A stretch of DNA of 57,746 bases from DUNY01 sp964520055 (GCA_964520055.1 CAZFME010000003.1:1-57746), one strand, 5' to 3'. Numbered from the stretch's first letter, positions 23,570 through 31,635 are shown. The notes: a model not told the origin generated them from the sequence alone. Translations and numbers: made by a program.

Positions 23570-25036
23570 ATGACTAAATTCGCTAAGAAATTTGAGATGT
23601 ATAAATCTCTTCAAGTCAATACTGCCAATATTTATGCCGATGCACGGAAAGCCGCTGATGAAATAGGTATTCCTACGGAATTACGAGGTAAATTTGGCCT
23701 TACAGGAGCTATTTCAGGTTGTCCCTCTCCTTTAAATAAAAAAATAAGGGGAGCTATGGAAAAAGGTGCCACTGAAGTTATTCCTTTAGCAAAACTCATA
23801 GACGAAATCCGGTGTTTAGTTAAAGATGTTTACGGTGATGAATACGATGCAGCACCGATAAACACATGTGAAGCCGGAATATGGGTCGCTTTTGATGTGC
23901 TGTTCTCACCTCCTATGCAGGGTCGTGGTGACAACTACCAGGCTCGTTATATCATACCTTACGAAAAACACTTACACCACCACGGTGGTTATGGAAGACC
24001 ATTCCCTGGCAGATTTAAGGACATTGTGGCCGACAGAGGTTCTACTGCCGGTGAATTAGGTTTCTATGGCAAAAGACTCAATAACTTAAGTGTCTATATA
24101 GCACCTTTAATCGGAGCCGACTATTCAGTACATGGAATCAAGTATCATCCTGCAATTCAATTGACAAAGGTTGACCCCGAAGCATCAGCCAAGAAGATAA
24201 AGACTATAGCCGAACGCCACGCTTGTACGCTTACAGGTATTACCTCCCTTGCTTATGATACCCCCGGATACGGATATGGAGTAAAAGATAATGATGGAGT
24301 ACCTGTGTTGCAAAAACGCTTGGCAGAGATTGCTAAGAACTTTGATGTACCTTATATAATGGATAACGCATGGGGTGTTCCCTTTATAGGCCATGATATT
24401 TCTAAAAGCGGAGCGGATGTGATCATATACAGCATGGATAAAGCCAGCGAATCTCCAACATCGGGTTTGATAATCGGTAAAGAGGAATATATGGTACCTA
24501 TTCGTAGAGCTCTCGGAATGCATGGTGATAGGTATGGAACAACGGCATCTTACGGAAAAGCAGCTTATGTTACAAATGATCCCGGTAAAGAAGCACTCCT
24601 CGGTATGATTGCAGCATTGAAAGAATTAAAAGATAATCCCGATGACTTTAAAAAACCTGTTGACGATATGTATAATATCGTTAAAGAAGAGTTTGACCAA
24701 ATAGATCCTAAGATAAAGAAAGGCTTAATCATATCCAAATCCTATAACTCTAGAGCAGTTGAAGTTAACTATGAAAACACTTGGAGTGGTAATGAGCTTG
24801 GAGTTCCCATTTTTTCAATTGAAGACATGTATGCTGGAAGCCAGTTAATGCAAACTGGTCTTTCTCAGATGGGTGTGATTCCAACAGTGGCTTATGACGG
24901 TAATATTCTGATTTCACCCGGTCTTGGCACCACTGACGATGATGGTCAGATCATAGAAAGTAACTTTAGATATGCCGTAAAAGCTCAGGTTAAACTTATG
25001 GAGATTATCGCCAAATACAGTGGATATATAGAGTGA
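23570..25036 (+). CDS. Fold-type I PLP-dependent enzyme of unknown specificity
   Basis: 488 residues. The central part has DNAWGVPFIG (PLP ring/pyridine side) and, about 30 residues later, YSMDKASESPTSGLIIG, whose Lys is the likely Schiff base. The pattern recalls SelA, SepSecS and class V aminotransferase-like enzymes rather than AspAT. An N-terminal His-rich loop, EKHLHHHGGYGRPFPG, is striking and might bind substrate or metal. SD AAGGAGGAA. Between ridA and the FAD enzyme. Could be an ammonia-lyase, aminotransferase or racemase; I cannot choose. Confidence 0.7.
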   Translation: MTKFAKKFEMYKSLQVNTANIYADARKAADEIGIPTELRGKFGLTGAISGCPSPLNKKIRGAMEKGATEVIPLAKLIDEIRCLVKDVYGDEYDAAPINTCEAGIWVAFDVLFSPPMQGRGDNYQARYIIPYEKHLHHHGGYGRPFPGRFKDIVADRGSTAGELGFYGKRLNNLSVYIAPLIGADYSVHGIKYHPAIQLTKVDPEASAKKIKTIAERHACTLTGITSLAYDTPGYGYGVKDNDGVPVLQKRLAEIAKNFDVPYIMDNAWGVPFIGHDISKSGADVIIYSMDKASESPTSGLIIGKEEYMVPIRRALGMHGDRYGTTASYGKAAYVTNDPGKEALLGMIAALKELKDNPDDFKKPVDDMYNIVKEEFDQIDPKIKKGLIISKSYNSRAVEVNYENTWSGNELGVPIFSIEDMYAGSQLMQTGLSQMGVIPTVAYDGNILISPGLGTTDDDGQIIESNFRYAVKAQVKLMEIIAKYSGYIE

Positions 25037-25051
25037 TTCAAGAATAATAAG

Positions 25052-25085
25052 AAGTGACGCCAAAGGACAATCCCAGGCGTCACTT
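25052..25085 (+). repeat. Intercistronic hairpin between the PLP and FAD genes
   Basis: AAGTGACGCC (25052-25061) and GGCGTCACTT (25076-25085) pair perfectly around a 14-nt loop. No T run follows, so it is more likely a processing or stability element than a terminator. Confidence 0.6.
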
Positions 25086-25114
25086 TAATGAAAAATCATT
25101 AAGGAGGTATTTGC

Positions 25115-26398
25115 ATGGCCAAAGTAGTTGTGATAGGCGGAGGATGGGCTGGCTCAGGGGCTGCTTTATCGGCAAAAAAAGCCGGTGCAGATGTAGTATT
25201 ATTAGAAAGAACGGATATGTTATTGGGGACAGGTCTGGTCGGCGGCATTATGAGAAATAATGGCAGGTATGCTGCTACAGAGGAAATGATAGCTATGGGC
25301 GGAGGTGAACTGTTTCAGGTCACGGACTGTGTAGCAAGACATCGTAATATCGACTTTCCCGGTCACAAACATGCTTCTCTATATGATGTAGCATTAATAG
25401 AGCCAGCTGTAAAAAAAGTTCTAATTGATGCAGGAGTTGAAGTTTATACCGAGAGTCGTGTAAAAGATGTAATAGCTGAAGAGAATAAGATACTAGCCGT
25501 TGTCACTGATAATGGTATAAAATACGAAGCTGATGTTTTTGTGGAATGCACTGGAACCGCTGGACCTCAAGGAAACTGCACCAAGTATGGCAATGGTTGT
25601 GCTATGTGTGTTTATAGATGTCCCAGTTATGGCCCAAGGGTGAGTATTGCAGCCAAAATGGGAGTCAAGGAAATGATAGCCAAAAAAGCCGACGGCACTT
25701 ATGGGGCCATGAGCGGCTCCTGTAAACTTTTCAAGGAGTCTCTTTCAAAGGAAATAATTGATCAATTAAATTCTACCGGTGTAGCGGTTATAGCTGTACC
25801 GGAGCATGCCAAAGAAGGAGCGGAAATCCTTACTAAAAAAGCCTGCCAACAGTACGCCTTGAAAGAATACATAGAAAATGTAATACTACTGGATACTGGA
25901 CATGCAAAATTAATGACACCATTCTTTCCATTAAATAATTTGAGACAAATTCCTGGATTTGAAAATGCACGATATGAAGACCCTTATGCTGGGAACTTAG
26001 GCAACTCCATGAGATATCTGGCCATTTCGCCTAGGGACAACTATTTAAAAACTGAAGGATTGGAAAATCTCTTTTGCGCAGGCGAAAAAGCCGGGCCATT
26101 GGTAGGTCACACAGAAGCTATTTGCACCGGAACATTGGCCGGAGCAAATGCAGTTCGCTGGGTTGCCGATAAGAAACTCATTGAAATTCCCAGAGAACTT
26201 TCCGTCGGAGATGCCATCGCCTATGTCAAGGAACAAATGAAAACCGAAGAGGGTATATCGAAAAAGTATACTTTTTCCGGGTCCGTTTATTTTGAAAGAA
26301 TGAAAAAACAGGGACTATATACAACTGATATAGATGAAATAAAAGATCGTGTCGAAAAGGCTGGGATGACAAACGTGTTTAATCAGAAAGTTGTATAA
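25115..26398 (+). CDS. FAD-dependent oxidoreductase (GidA/TrmFO-like fold)
   Basis: N-terminal dinucleotide site VVIGGGWAGSGAALSAKKAG and ERTDMLLG. C-terminal FAD motif LENLFCAGEKAGPLVGHTEA resembles the GidA/TrmFO superfamily, but tRNA methylation is unlikely in this context. A central Cys cluster, CTKYGNGCAMCVYRCPSYG (about 155-173), may hold an Fe-S centre or form disulfides. 427 residues, cytoplasmic. SD AAGGAGG. It probably oxidises an amine or intermediate of this pathway (inference). A terminator-like hairpin follows at 26424-26455. Confidence 0.78.
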   Translation: MAKVVVIGGGWAGSGAALSAKKAGADVVLLERTDMLLGTGLVGGIMRNNGRYAATEEMIAMGGGELFQVTDCVARHRNIDFPGHKHASLYDVALIEPAVKKVLIDAGVEVYTESRVKDVIAEENKILAVVTDNGIKYEADVFVECTGTAGPQGNCTKYGNGCAMCVYRCPSYGPRVSIAAKMGVKEMIAKKADGTYGAMSGSCKLFKESLSKEIIDQLNSTGVAVIAVPEHAKEGAEILTKKACQQYALKEYIENVILLDTGHAKLMTPFFPLNNLRQIPGFENARYEDPYAGNLGNSMRYLAISPRDNYLKTEGLENLFCAGEKAGPLVGHTEAICTGTLAGANAVRWVADKKLIEIPRELSVGDAIAYVKEQMKTEEGISKKYTFSGSVYFERMKKQGLYTTDIDEIKDRVEKAGMTNVFNQKVV

Positions 26399-26423
26399 AA
26401 ACCGTATGCTGGAAACATTATAT

Positions 26424-26456
26424 AAAAGGGGTCATTTATATGACTCCTTTTATATT
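26424..26456 (+). terminator. Hairpin ending the ridA-PLP-FAD unit
   Basis: TATAAAAGGGGTCA pairs with TGACTCCTTTTATA around TTTATA, one mismatch, followed by T-rich sequence. Confidence 0.7.
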
Positions 26457-26461
26457 CAATA

Positions 26462-26587
26462 ATGCTGAGGGAAGATAATTGCACAACTTTTGGCCATACA
26501 TTTGATATATTTTGGTATGGTCAAAATTTCATTCTTGTTATTACAGGTTTGGTGTTAATCACTATAGTAGCTGTTTTTCTATTATAA
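26462..26587 (+). CDS. Possible 41-aa single-pass membrane peptide
   Basis: ATG frame of 41 codons whose C-terminal half is one hydrophobic helix (FILVITGLVLITIVAVFLL), preceded by the polar head MLREDNCTTFGH. There is no good SD, and the frame lies over an inverted repeat (26488-26499 with 26515-26526). It may be chance in AT-rich DNA. The rest of 26588-26880 is AT-rich with no recognised element other than the regulator's SD. Confidence 0.25.
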   Translation: MLREDNCTTFGHTFDIFWYGQNFILVITGLVLITIVAVFLL

Positions 26588-26882
26588 TTTAACTTCAAAG
26601 TGAAAAACTACATTCTTATTAGATACAACTATAAAGTATACTTCTCCTGCACTTTTATAGACATTACCAAAAGCAATTTGGATGATTTTTTCTAATTATC
26701 TATCTGGAAAAATATTTATAATAATGATATGCTTAGCTTGTATATTATTATATTCTCATTTAGAAAACGATTATATATAGCAAGGATTTTTGATTAGAAC
26801 ACTTTAATAAAAATTTTTGTTCATAATTTTATTTAGCAATTGTTATTAAATTATCATTTTTAATATTAAACGGGGGTTTGAA

Positions 26883-27647
26883 ATGTTACATGAAAAACAG
26901 CGAATATTATTTTTTATTTTAAAGGCTATCGATAGCTCACAAGTGCCTGTCGGTTCTGGTTATTTGCGTAACAGCTTACAAAGGCAGGGGTTTGATATCA
27001 GTGAAGCAACTGTCGGTAGAATGTTAAGACAGCTAGACATCAAAGAATATACTGAAAAAATCGGTTTTAAAGGCAGAATACTAACTCCAATTGGCAAAAT
27101 AAAATTAGAAGAACTCGAGCGTGAAAATACAATTAACCATTATGGAAAGGAATTATTAAATGTAATAAGAGTAACAGGTAAACAAGAACTTCTTGATGCA
27201 TTGATTGCAAGAAAGGCCATTGAAAGTCAGCTTGCCAAATTAGCCGCTATATATATAACCGATGAGGAAATTCATAAAATGAAACAGGTCATCAAAAGAC
27301 AACAGATGCACGTCAATAAAGGTATTTCTATAGCCGAAGATGATGTGGAATTCCATAAAATCATAGCTAAGGCAGCAAGAAACAGAATTCTGGATGCTGC
27401 TATGGATTTAATAAGACAGCATGGACAGCTTTCACCAATGCTTGAGTATATAAGAAAAGAAGTGAAGAGTAGAGTTCTTTTGGACCATAAGAATATCTAT
27501 AAAGCTATTGCCTCTAGGAAGCCGGAACTGGCCGAAGAAGCAATGGTACGCCATATAGAAAAACTTGAAAGGGACGTAAAAAAGTATTGGGAAATTGTTT
27601 ATGAAAAAGACAGCAGCCTTGATGTTGTAAGAGAATTAAGGATGTAA
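26883..27647 (+). CDS. Transcriptional regulator: winged helix plus FCD ligand domain
   Basis: 254 residues. N-terminal winged helix (1-75) resembles the NrpR-type HTH, with SGYLRNSLQRQGFDISEATVGRMLRQL, rather than the usual GntR helix. The C-terminal all-helical domain (about 95-235) has FCD/FadR hallmarks: DDVEFHKIIAKAARN and LDHKNIYKAIASRKPELAEEAM...H, including Asp/His residues that commonly bind metal and an organic acid. SD GGGGG. It sits between the two halves of the cluster, beside a palindrome repeated before both halves, so it is the natural candidate regulator. Confidence 0.85.
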   Translation: MLHEKQRILFFILKAIDSSQVPVGSGYLRNSLQRQGFDISEATVGRMLRQLDIKEYTEKIGFKGRILTPIGKIKLEELERENTINHYGKELLNVIRVTGKQELLDALIARKAIESQLAKLAAIYITDEEIHKMKQVIKRQQMHVNKGISIAEDDVEFHKIIAKAARNRILDAAMDLIRQHGQLSPMLEYIRKEVKSRVLLDHKNIYKAIASRKPELAEEAMVRHIEKLERDVKKYWEIVYEKDSSLDVVRELRM

Positions 27648-27666
27648 TTTTTTGTAATAATTGAAG

Positions 27667-27687
27667 TTACTCATCTATGATGAGTAA
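27667..27687 (+). promoter_or_regulatory. Operator-like palindrome of the aminomutase cluster (copy 2)
   Basis: TTACTCATC-TAT-GATGAGTAA; the core CTCATCTATGATGAG (27670-27684) differs in one central base from 22612-22626. It lies just before the SD of the 77-aa gene. Confidence 0.55.
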
Positions 27688-27704
27688 AGAGGGGAGAAGA
27701 TGTA

Positions 27705-27938
27705 ATGTTGGATATTATGGAAAAAGTTTTGGACGCTGTAGATTTGGAAATGTATTTAGTTTGCAAAGATGAAATTGAGGCAGAAAAATTTACAATAGAA
27801 TTAATGAACAAATTGGGGTTTCAAGATATATCCGTAGTTTTTATCGAGCATCAGGGACCGGGTGCAAGGGTTAGAGCCAGGGGATATATATATAAACCAG
27901 GTGACCGTTATGGTTGGCTTTTTAACCAAGGTTATTAA
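27705..27938 (+). CDS. Stand-alone OraE/KamE dimerisation-like domain (77 aa)
   Basis: Small acidic protein. The segment LEMYLVCKDEIEAEKFTIEL and the following GARVRARGYIYKPGD resemble, by my recall, the dimerisation domain that in OraE lies between barrel and B12 domain (LTMFLP...AEFAAIEFAKKMN...GTRIELKGRVPFSID). Spacing and hydrophobic pattern agree. The gene ends 17 nt before the B12-barrel gene, so it probably supplies that protein's missing domain as a separate subunit. It is too short to be OraS (about 120 aa). SD GAGGGGAG. Confidence 0.6.
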   Translation: MLDIMEKVLDAVDLEMYLVCKDEIEAEKFTIELMNKLGFQDISVVFIEHQGPGARVRARGYIYKPGDRYGWLFNQGY

Positions 27939-27955
27939 GGAAGGGGAATGTTTCG

Positions 27956-29773
27956 ATGGAAAAGAAGAAAATCTTGTTAGCACCTCTTGACCCTGTTCAT
28001 GATATCGGCCTTAAAATGATTAAGAGGGGATTGGAACAGAAAGGCCATGAAGCTTTACTTATGCCTCCGGATTATTCACAAGAAGAAATAATCAAATCCA
28101 TTATAGATAATAATGCAGATATTGTTTTAGTGAGCCGTACTCTTGGATACGGCGTGGCAGAAATTTTGGGGAGATTTATTGATTTGGCTGAAGCGGCTGA
28201 CATAAGAGATAAGGTGAAAATCGGTATAGGTGGAATGGCGATACGACCTGAACTCGCCGCAGAATTAGGTTTTGATGCCGGATTCGGACCTGGTACTACC
28301 GTAGCAGAAGCAGTAGCCTTTGTGGAAGGAAGAGATTACATTCCAGAAGAAACTAGAGGTAAAAAAAGCAAGAAAGACATTACCGAAGGATATAATTATA
28401 TTTTTCACAATAAAAATATTGAAAAACTGTTGGATTCAATAGTCGACGAAATTCTGGATTACGTAAACAATAAAACGACTACTGCCATTCAGAGGGCAGA
28501 GATACGCAGACAAATACTGGAGAGTAATAATGAATTGGAAAGACAAAAACTCCGTGCGGACTATTCAAAGCTATGTGATGATGTAATTAAAGCTTTTTAT
28601 GAATCAGGCAAATACCGCGAAAAAACCCGTCCACTGACTGATGACGAAGTAAATGCTCTTAATCGATATGTAGATGAAGTGAACTTGCGAATGAATCCTT
28701 TACAGTTGCAGCATACTGACAAAAATCCTGTAGTCTTTATTCAATATGGAACAGGATGTCCATTCATGGATATTGCTCATATTAAATCATGTGAAGCTTG
28801 GGGCGCAGATGGAGCAGTGCACTTTGATCCATCTTGGGGTGCACGAACAGAAGGTTTTTTAGAGGGGTATATAACTCATGAGGAAGACGGTTCTGTTATA
28901 ACTTATGAGAACCTGAAAAGTATCCGGACATCCTTGATACCCAATACCCTTTGGCAAGTTAGAGCTCACCGGGGACTGAACACTCCGGAAACGGTCTTAT
29001 TGGCCGGAAAAATTGGGGCAGATTTAACCAAAATAAATATTGCCTATGGTTCATTAGGGGGAGGTACCGATCCTGAACGTCTTACTGTAGATGCAGTAGA
29101 GGCTATCAAGTATGCAGCTGAATTTCATATGCCCTTTGATGTAGTGACCAATGAGGAACTTTGCGGCGTCCCCGCTTATAAAGCTTTTGCAGGAATGCTG
29201 ATAGTATCAAAACTTGGTTTGCGGCTTGGAGGCAAACCTATTCTCCAGCCCTTATTTTGTTACTCACCGGAGGTCATGATTAGCGGCCAAATGGAAAATA
29301 ACTATGTAGATTTTAATGCGGCAAAAATATATTGCCTTAGAAATATTGTCAACGCTCCTATATGGTGTGGTGCTCCCATCGGATTCTTAACCCAAACCGA
29401 AGATCGTGTGCAATCATCACTGATGACGGCACTTCATGCATCTCTTGCTTCTTCACTGGGTGTTGATGGTATTTCCATAGCTTCCTCCGATGAAGCTTTT
29501 TCCAAAGGACCTATAACCGCTCCCGCCAGAATTGATACTTTAAGAGCAACCCAGGCATCTTTTAGATTTTTTGGGCAATCCAATATTGTTCCCACCGATA
29601 ATGCTCAAAAATGGGCTGAAGAAATAGAAGATGGGATAGAAAAGGTACTGGAGTCAGTAGTAAAAAACGGGAATTTTATCGATGCACTATATCAAGGCAT
29701 ACTTGGAAGCAGGGAAGACGGTGCATATCCTGGAAGAGCAGGCAGAAATTCGGTAATAAAACAACTCCATTAA
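27956..29773 (+). CDS. Cobalamin-dependent aminomutase-like protein, N-terminal B12 domain plus OraE-like barrel
   Basis: 605 residues. N-terminal Rossmann B12 domain (1-120): PVHDIG supplies the lower axial His15, and IGIGGMAIRPEL with GFDAGFGPGTT closely follow the OraE B12 domain (recalled IGCGGTQVTPEV, GVDAGFGRGS). A helical linker leads to a barrel-like domain (about 215-560). Near the C terminus, GNFIDALYQGILGSREDGAYPGR mirrors OraE GGYFNAVEQGFF...YYPER (each read in pieces). OraE has barrel first and B12 last, so the order is inverted. Probably an adenosylcobalamin amino-group mutase; substrate unknown. No B12 riboswitch seen. SD AAGGGGAA. Confidence 0.72.
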   Translation: MEKKKILLAPLDPVHDIGLKMIKRGLEQKGHEALLMPPDYSQEEIIKSIIDNNADIVLVSRTLGYGVAEILGRFIDLAEAADIRDKVKIGIGGMAIRPELAAELGFDAGFGPGTTVAEAVAFVEGRDYIPEETRGKKSKKDITEGYNYIFHNKNIEKLLDSIVDEILDYVNNKTTTAIQRAEIRRQILESNNELERQKLRADYSKLCDDVIKAFYESGKYREKTRPLTDDEVNALNRYVDEVNLRMNPLQLQHTDKNPVVFIQYGTGCPFMDIAHIKSCEAWGADGAVHFDPSWGARTEGFLEGYITHEEDGSVITYENLKSIRTSLIPNTLWQVRAHRGLNTPETVLLAGKIGADLTKINIAYGSLGGGTDPERLTVDAVEAIKYAAEFHMPFDVVTNEELCGVPAYKAFAGMLIVSKLGLRLGGKPILQPLFCYSPEVMISGQMENNYVDFNAAKIYCLRNIVNAPIWCGAPIGFLTQTEDRVQSSLMTALHASLASSLGVDGISIASSDEAFSKGPITAPARIDTLRATQASFRFFGQSNIVPTDNAQKWAEEIEDGIEKVLESVVKNGNFIDALYQGILGSREDGAYPGRAGRNSVIKQLH

Positions 29774-29820
29774 ATAGATTCTTATAATATATTTATAAGC
29801 TTTAGTGTAGGGGGTTAATG

Positions 29821-30900
29821 ATGAGCATAATAATCGGTATAGCTGGAACTGCCAAAAACACCGGTAAAACTACCACCACATTTGCCATACTTGATGAGTT
29901 GTACAAGAACAAAACATCGGTAGCATTGACCAGTATTGGTTATGACGGGGAAGAAATAGACAATATTACAAGATTACCAAAACCTCGTATATTTGTCAAA
30001 CAAGACACTATTTTGGCCACTGCTCAAAAATGCCTCAATGCAGGAAGTGCTGACTACGATATACTGGAAACAACTGATATCATGACACCACTTGGTAGAA
30101 TATATATCGTAAGAGTTGTTAAAGAAGGCCTGGCAGTAGTTGCAGGACCTAATAAAGGCAGCCAATTAAAATATGTCGCAAACAAAATGATTAATGATTT
30201 TAGGTGCAATGTAGTCCTTGTTGATGGTGCTTTAAACCGAATTGCGCCAATGATAGAAACCAATGGTATTATTCTTGCAACCGGTGCATCACGAAATGTT
30301 AATATTGATATTTTAGCTGAAGAAACCAAAGCTTTGCATGAGTTGCTTAATTTACCCGAGGTGTCAAAAGATGAATTGCAATATTTTATAGATATCAAAA
30401 AAATAGCCCTTTCCCCCAGAAATATAAATGAAAAAACATATTTTCTTAATTACGGTTCGCTGATAGATAATAAAACAATATGTGAAATAATTGATAAAAT
30501 CAACGACATAGGAACAGTTTTTATACCTGCACTAATATCGGAATATGCACTCAAAAAACTTAACGATGGTTTAGACAAACTGTGGGCAAATAAAACATTA
30601 GTTATTAAAGACCCTATAAAATTAATTACCGGAGGAAACCCTGAAATTCTATTAAAAGAAATAAATAAGATAAAGTTTAACGGCGGGAATGTAAGAACCT
30701 TGAAAAATCTCCCCTTACTAGCCATTACCGTAAATCCCTTTTATCCAAAGTATCGATTTGATAAAAACAGTTACGAGCCAGGTTACATTGACAGGGAAAA
30801 ATTATTGGAAAAAATGAGAACTTCTGTTAACATTCCTGTAATAGATATAAAACATGAGGGGCCTTTAAAATTGTTGGAAACCATATTAAGTCGTGTATAA
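29821..30900 (+). CDS. KamB-like P-loop ATPase, putative aminomutase reactivase
   Basis: Walker A is GTAKNTGKTTTT near residue 10. TSIGYDGEE, PKPRIFVKQDTILATA, TPLGRIYIVR and VDGALNR recall KamB of the lysine 5,6-aminomutase operon, annotated as part of a reactivase that restores damaged cobalamin. About 359 residues; the C-terminal 170 are less familiar. Two adjacent ATGs (29818, 29821); SD GGGGG suits the second. Directly behind the B12 protein, which supports a chaperone role. KamC, the usual partner, is absent. Confidence 0.68.
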   Translation: MSIIIGIAGTAKNTGKTTTTFAILDELYKNKTSVALTSIGYDGEEIDNITRLPKPRIFVKQDTILATAQKCLNAGSADYDILETTDIMTPLGRIYIVRVVKEGLAVVAGPNKGSQLKYVANKMINDFRCNVVLVDGALNRIAPMIETNGIILATGASRNVNIDILAEETKALHELLNLPEVSKDELQYFIDIKKIALSPRNINEKTYFLNYGSLIDNKTICEIIDKINDIGTVFIPALISEYALKKLNDGLDKLWANKTLVIKDPIKLITGGNPEILLKEINKIKFNGGNVRTLKNLPLLAITVNPFYPKYRFDKNSYEPGYIDREKLLEKMRTSVNIPVIDIKHEGPLKLLETILSRV

Positions 30901-30925
30901 CTATAATAAAACGGAGGTTTAAATC

Positions 30926-31621
30926 ATGGAAACTGTGGCTATTATAGGTACAGGCCGCATGGGCAGCCTTATAGCCCGTAAAATATACTCCCATTATAAT
31001 ATGATTTTAATAGATAAAGACTTGAGACAATGCGGCCTATTGGCAAAAGAGACAGCTGGGTTAGCTACTTCTGAGTATTCTGCCCTATCACTTTCCGACT
31101 ACATTATTATAGCTCTACCGGCTACTGTGATTCCAGAAGTTATACAAAAAATAAAATCTTTTGTTGTAAAAGAACACATACTCATAAATATTTCGACAGA
31201 TACGGAAAAACCGGTGTTTGAATCTCTAAAAGGCTTATGTAAGCTAACCGCCGCAAAGATTATAGGGCATGCTCAACACATGGCTACCACCGATGAATTA
31301 CCGCTTATTATTATAGACGGAGAGGACCCGGATACATCTAATAAAACAGCAAATATTTTTGCAAAACTGGGCACCGTGTGTTTTGGTGATGAAAAAACGG
31401 TAAAAAACATCAACAATATAGCCAGTGAAGAGGGTATTAAAGCTGCTTTAAGTATTAAAAAAAGACTTGAAGAAACTGATGTTCCATCAGAATATATAAG
31501 TTTTGCAATTAGAAATGTAGCCTGTGGTACCATGAATGCATACGCATTAGGCGATGGGGGGCCTTTTGCACAAAAAATAATAAAAAAACTGAAAAAGAGC
31601 GGGAAAACTGATTCACTTTAG
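30926..31621 (+). CDS. Small NAD(P)-binding oxidoreductase (ProC-like Rossmann)
   Basis: 231 residues. Nucleotide-binding GTGRMGSLIARKI at the N terminus and IIALPATVIPEVIQKI, as in pyrroline-5-carboxylate reductase and prephenate dehydrogenase-like proteins. The helical C-terminal half (KAALSIKKRLEET..., AYALGDGGPFAQKII) is shorter than usual. Last gene of the cluster. It may reduce or oxidise an imine/keto product, as 2,4-diaminopentanoate dehydrogenase does in ornithine breakdown, but I see no specific similarity to that enzyme. Its stop lies in the terminator loop. Confidence 0.7.
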   Translation: METVAIIGTGRMGSLIARKIYSHYNMILIDKDLRQCGLLAKETAGLATSEYSALSLSDYIIIALPATVIPEVIQKIKSFVVKEHILINISTDTEKPVFESLKGLCKLTAAKIIGHAQHMATTDELPLIIIDGEDPDTSNKTANIFAKLGTVCFGDEKTVKNINNIASEEGIKAALSIKKRLEETDVPSEYISFAIRNVACGTMNAYALGDGGPFAQKIIKKLKKSGKTDSL

Positions 31622-31635
31622 AATCAGTTTTTTTA
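31604..31635 (+). terminator. Terminator of the aminomutase cluster
   Basis: AAAACTGATTC (31604-31614) pairs with GAATCAGTTTT (31621-31631), then more T's. The stop codon is in the loop. Confidence 0.9.

Noticed and set aside
27705..27938. OraS, the small ornithine aminomutase subunit
   Set aside because: Too short (77 versus about 120 aa), and the pattern fits the OraE dimerisation domain instead.
27956..29773. Glutamate mutase (MutE) or methylmalonyl-CoA mutase
   Set aside because: The barrel C terminus and B12-domain glycine block fit OraE better, and no MutS-size B12 subunit or acyl-CoA gene is present.
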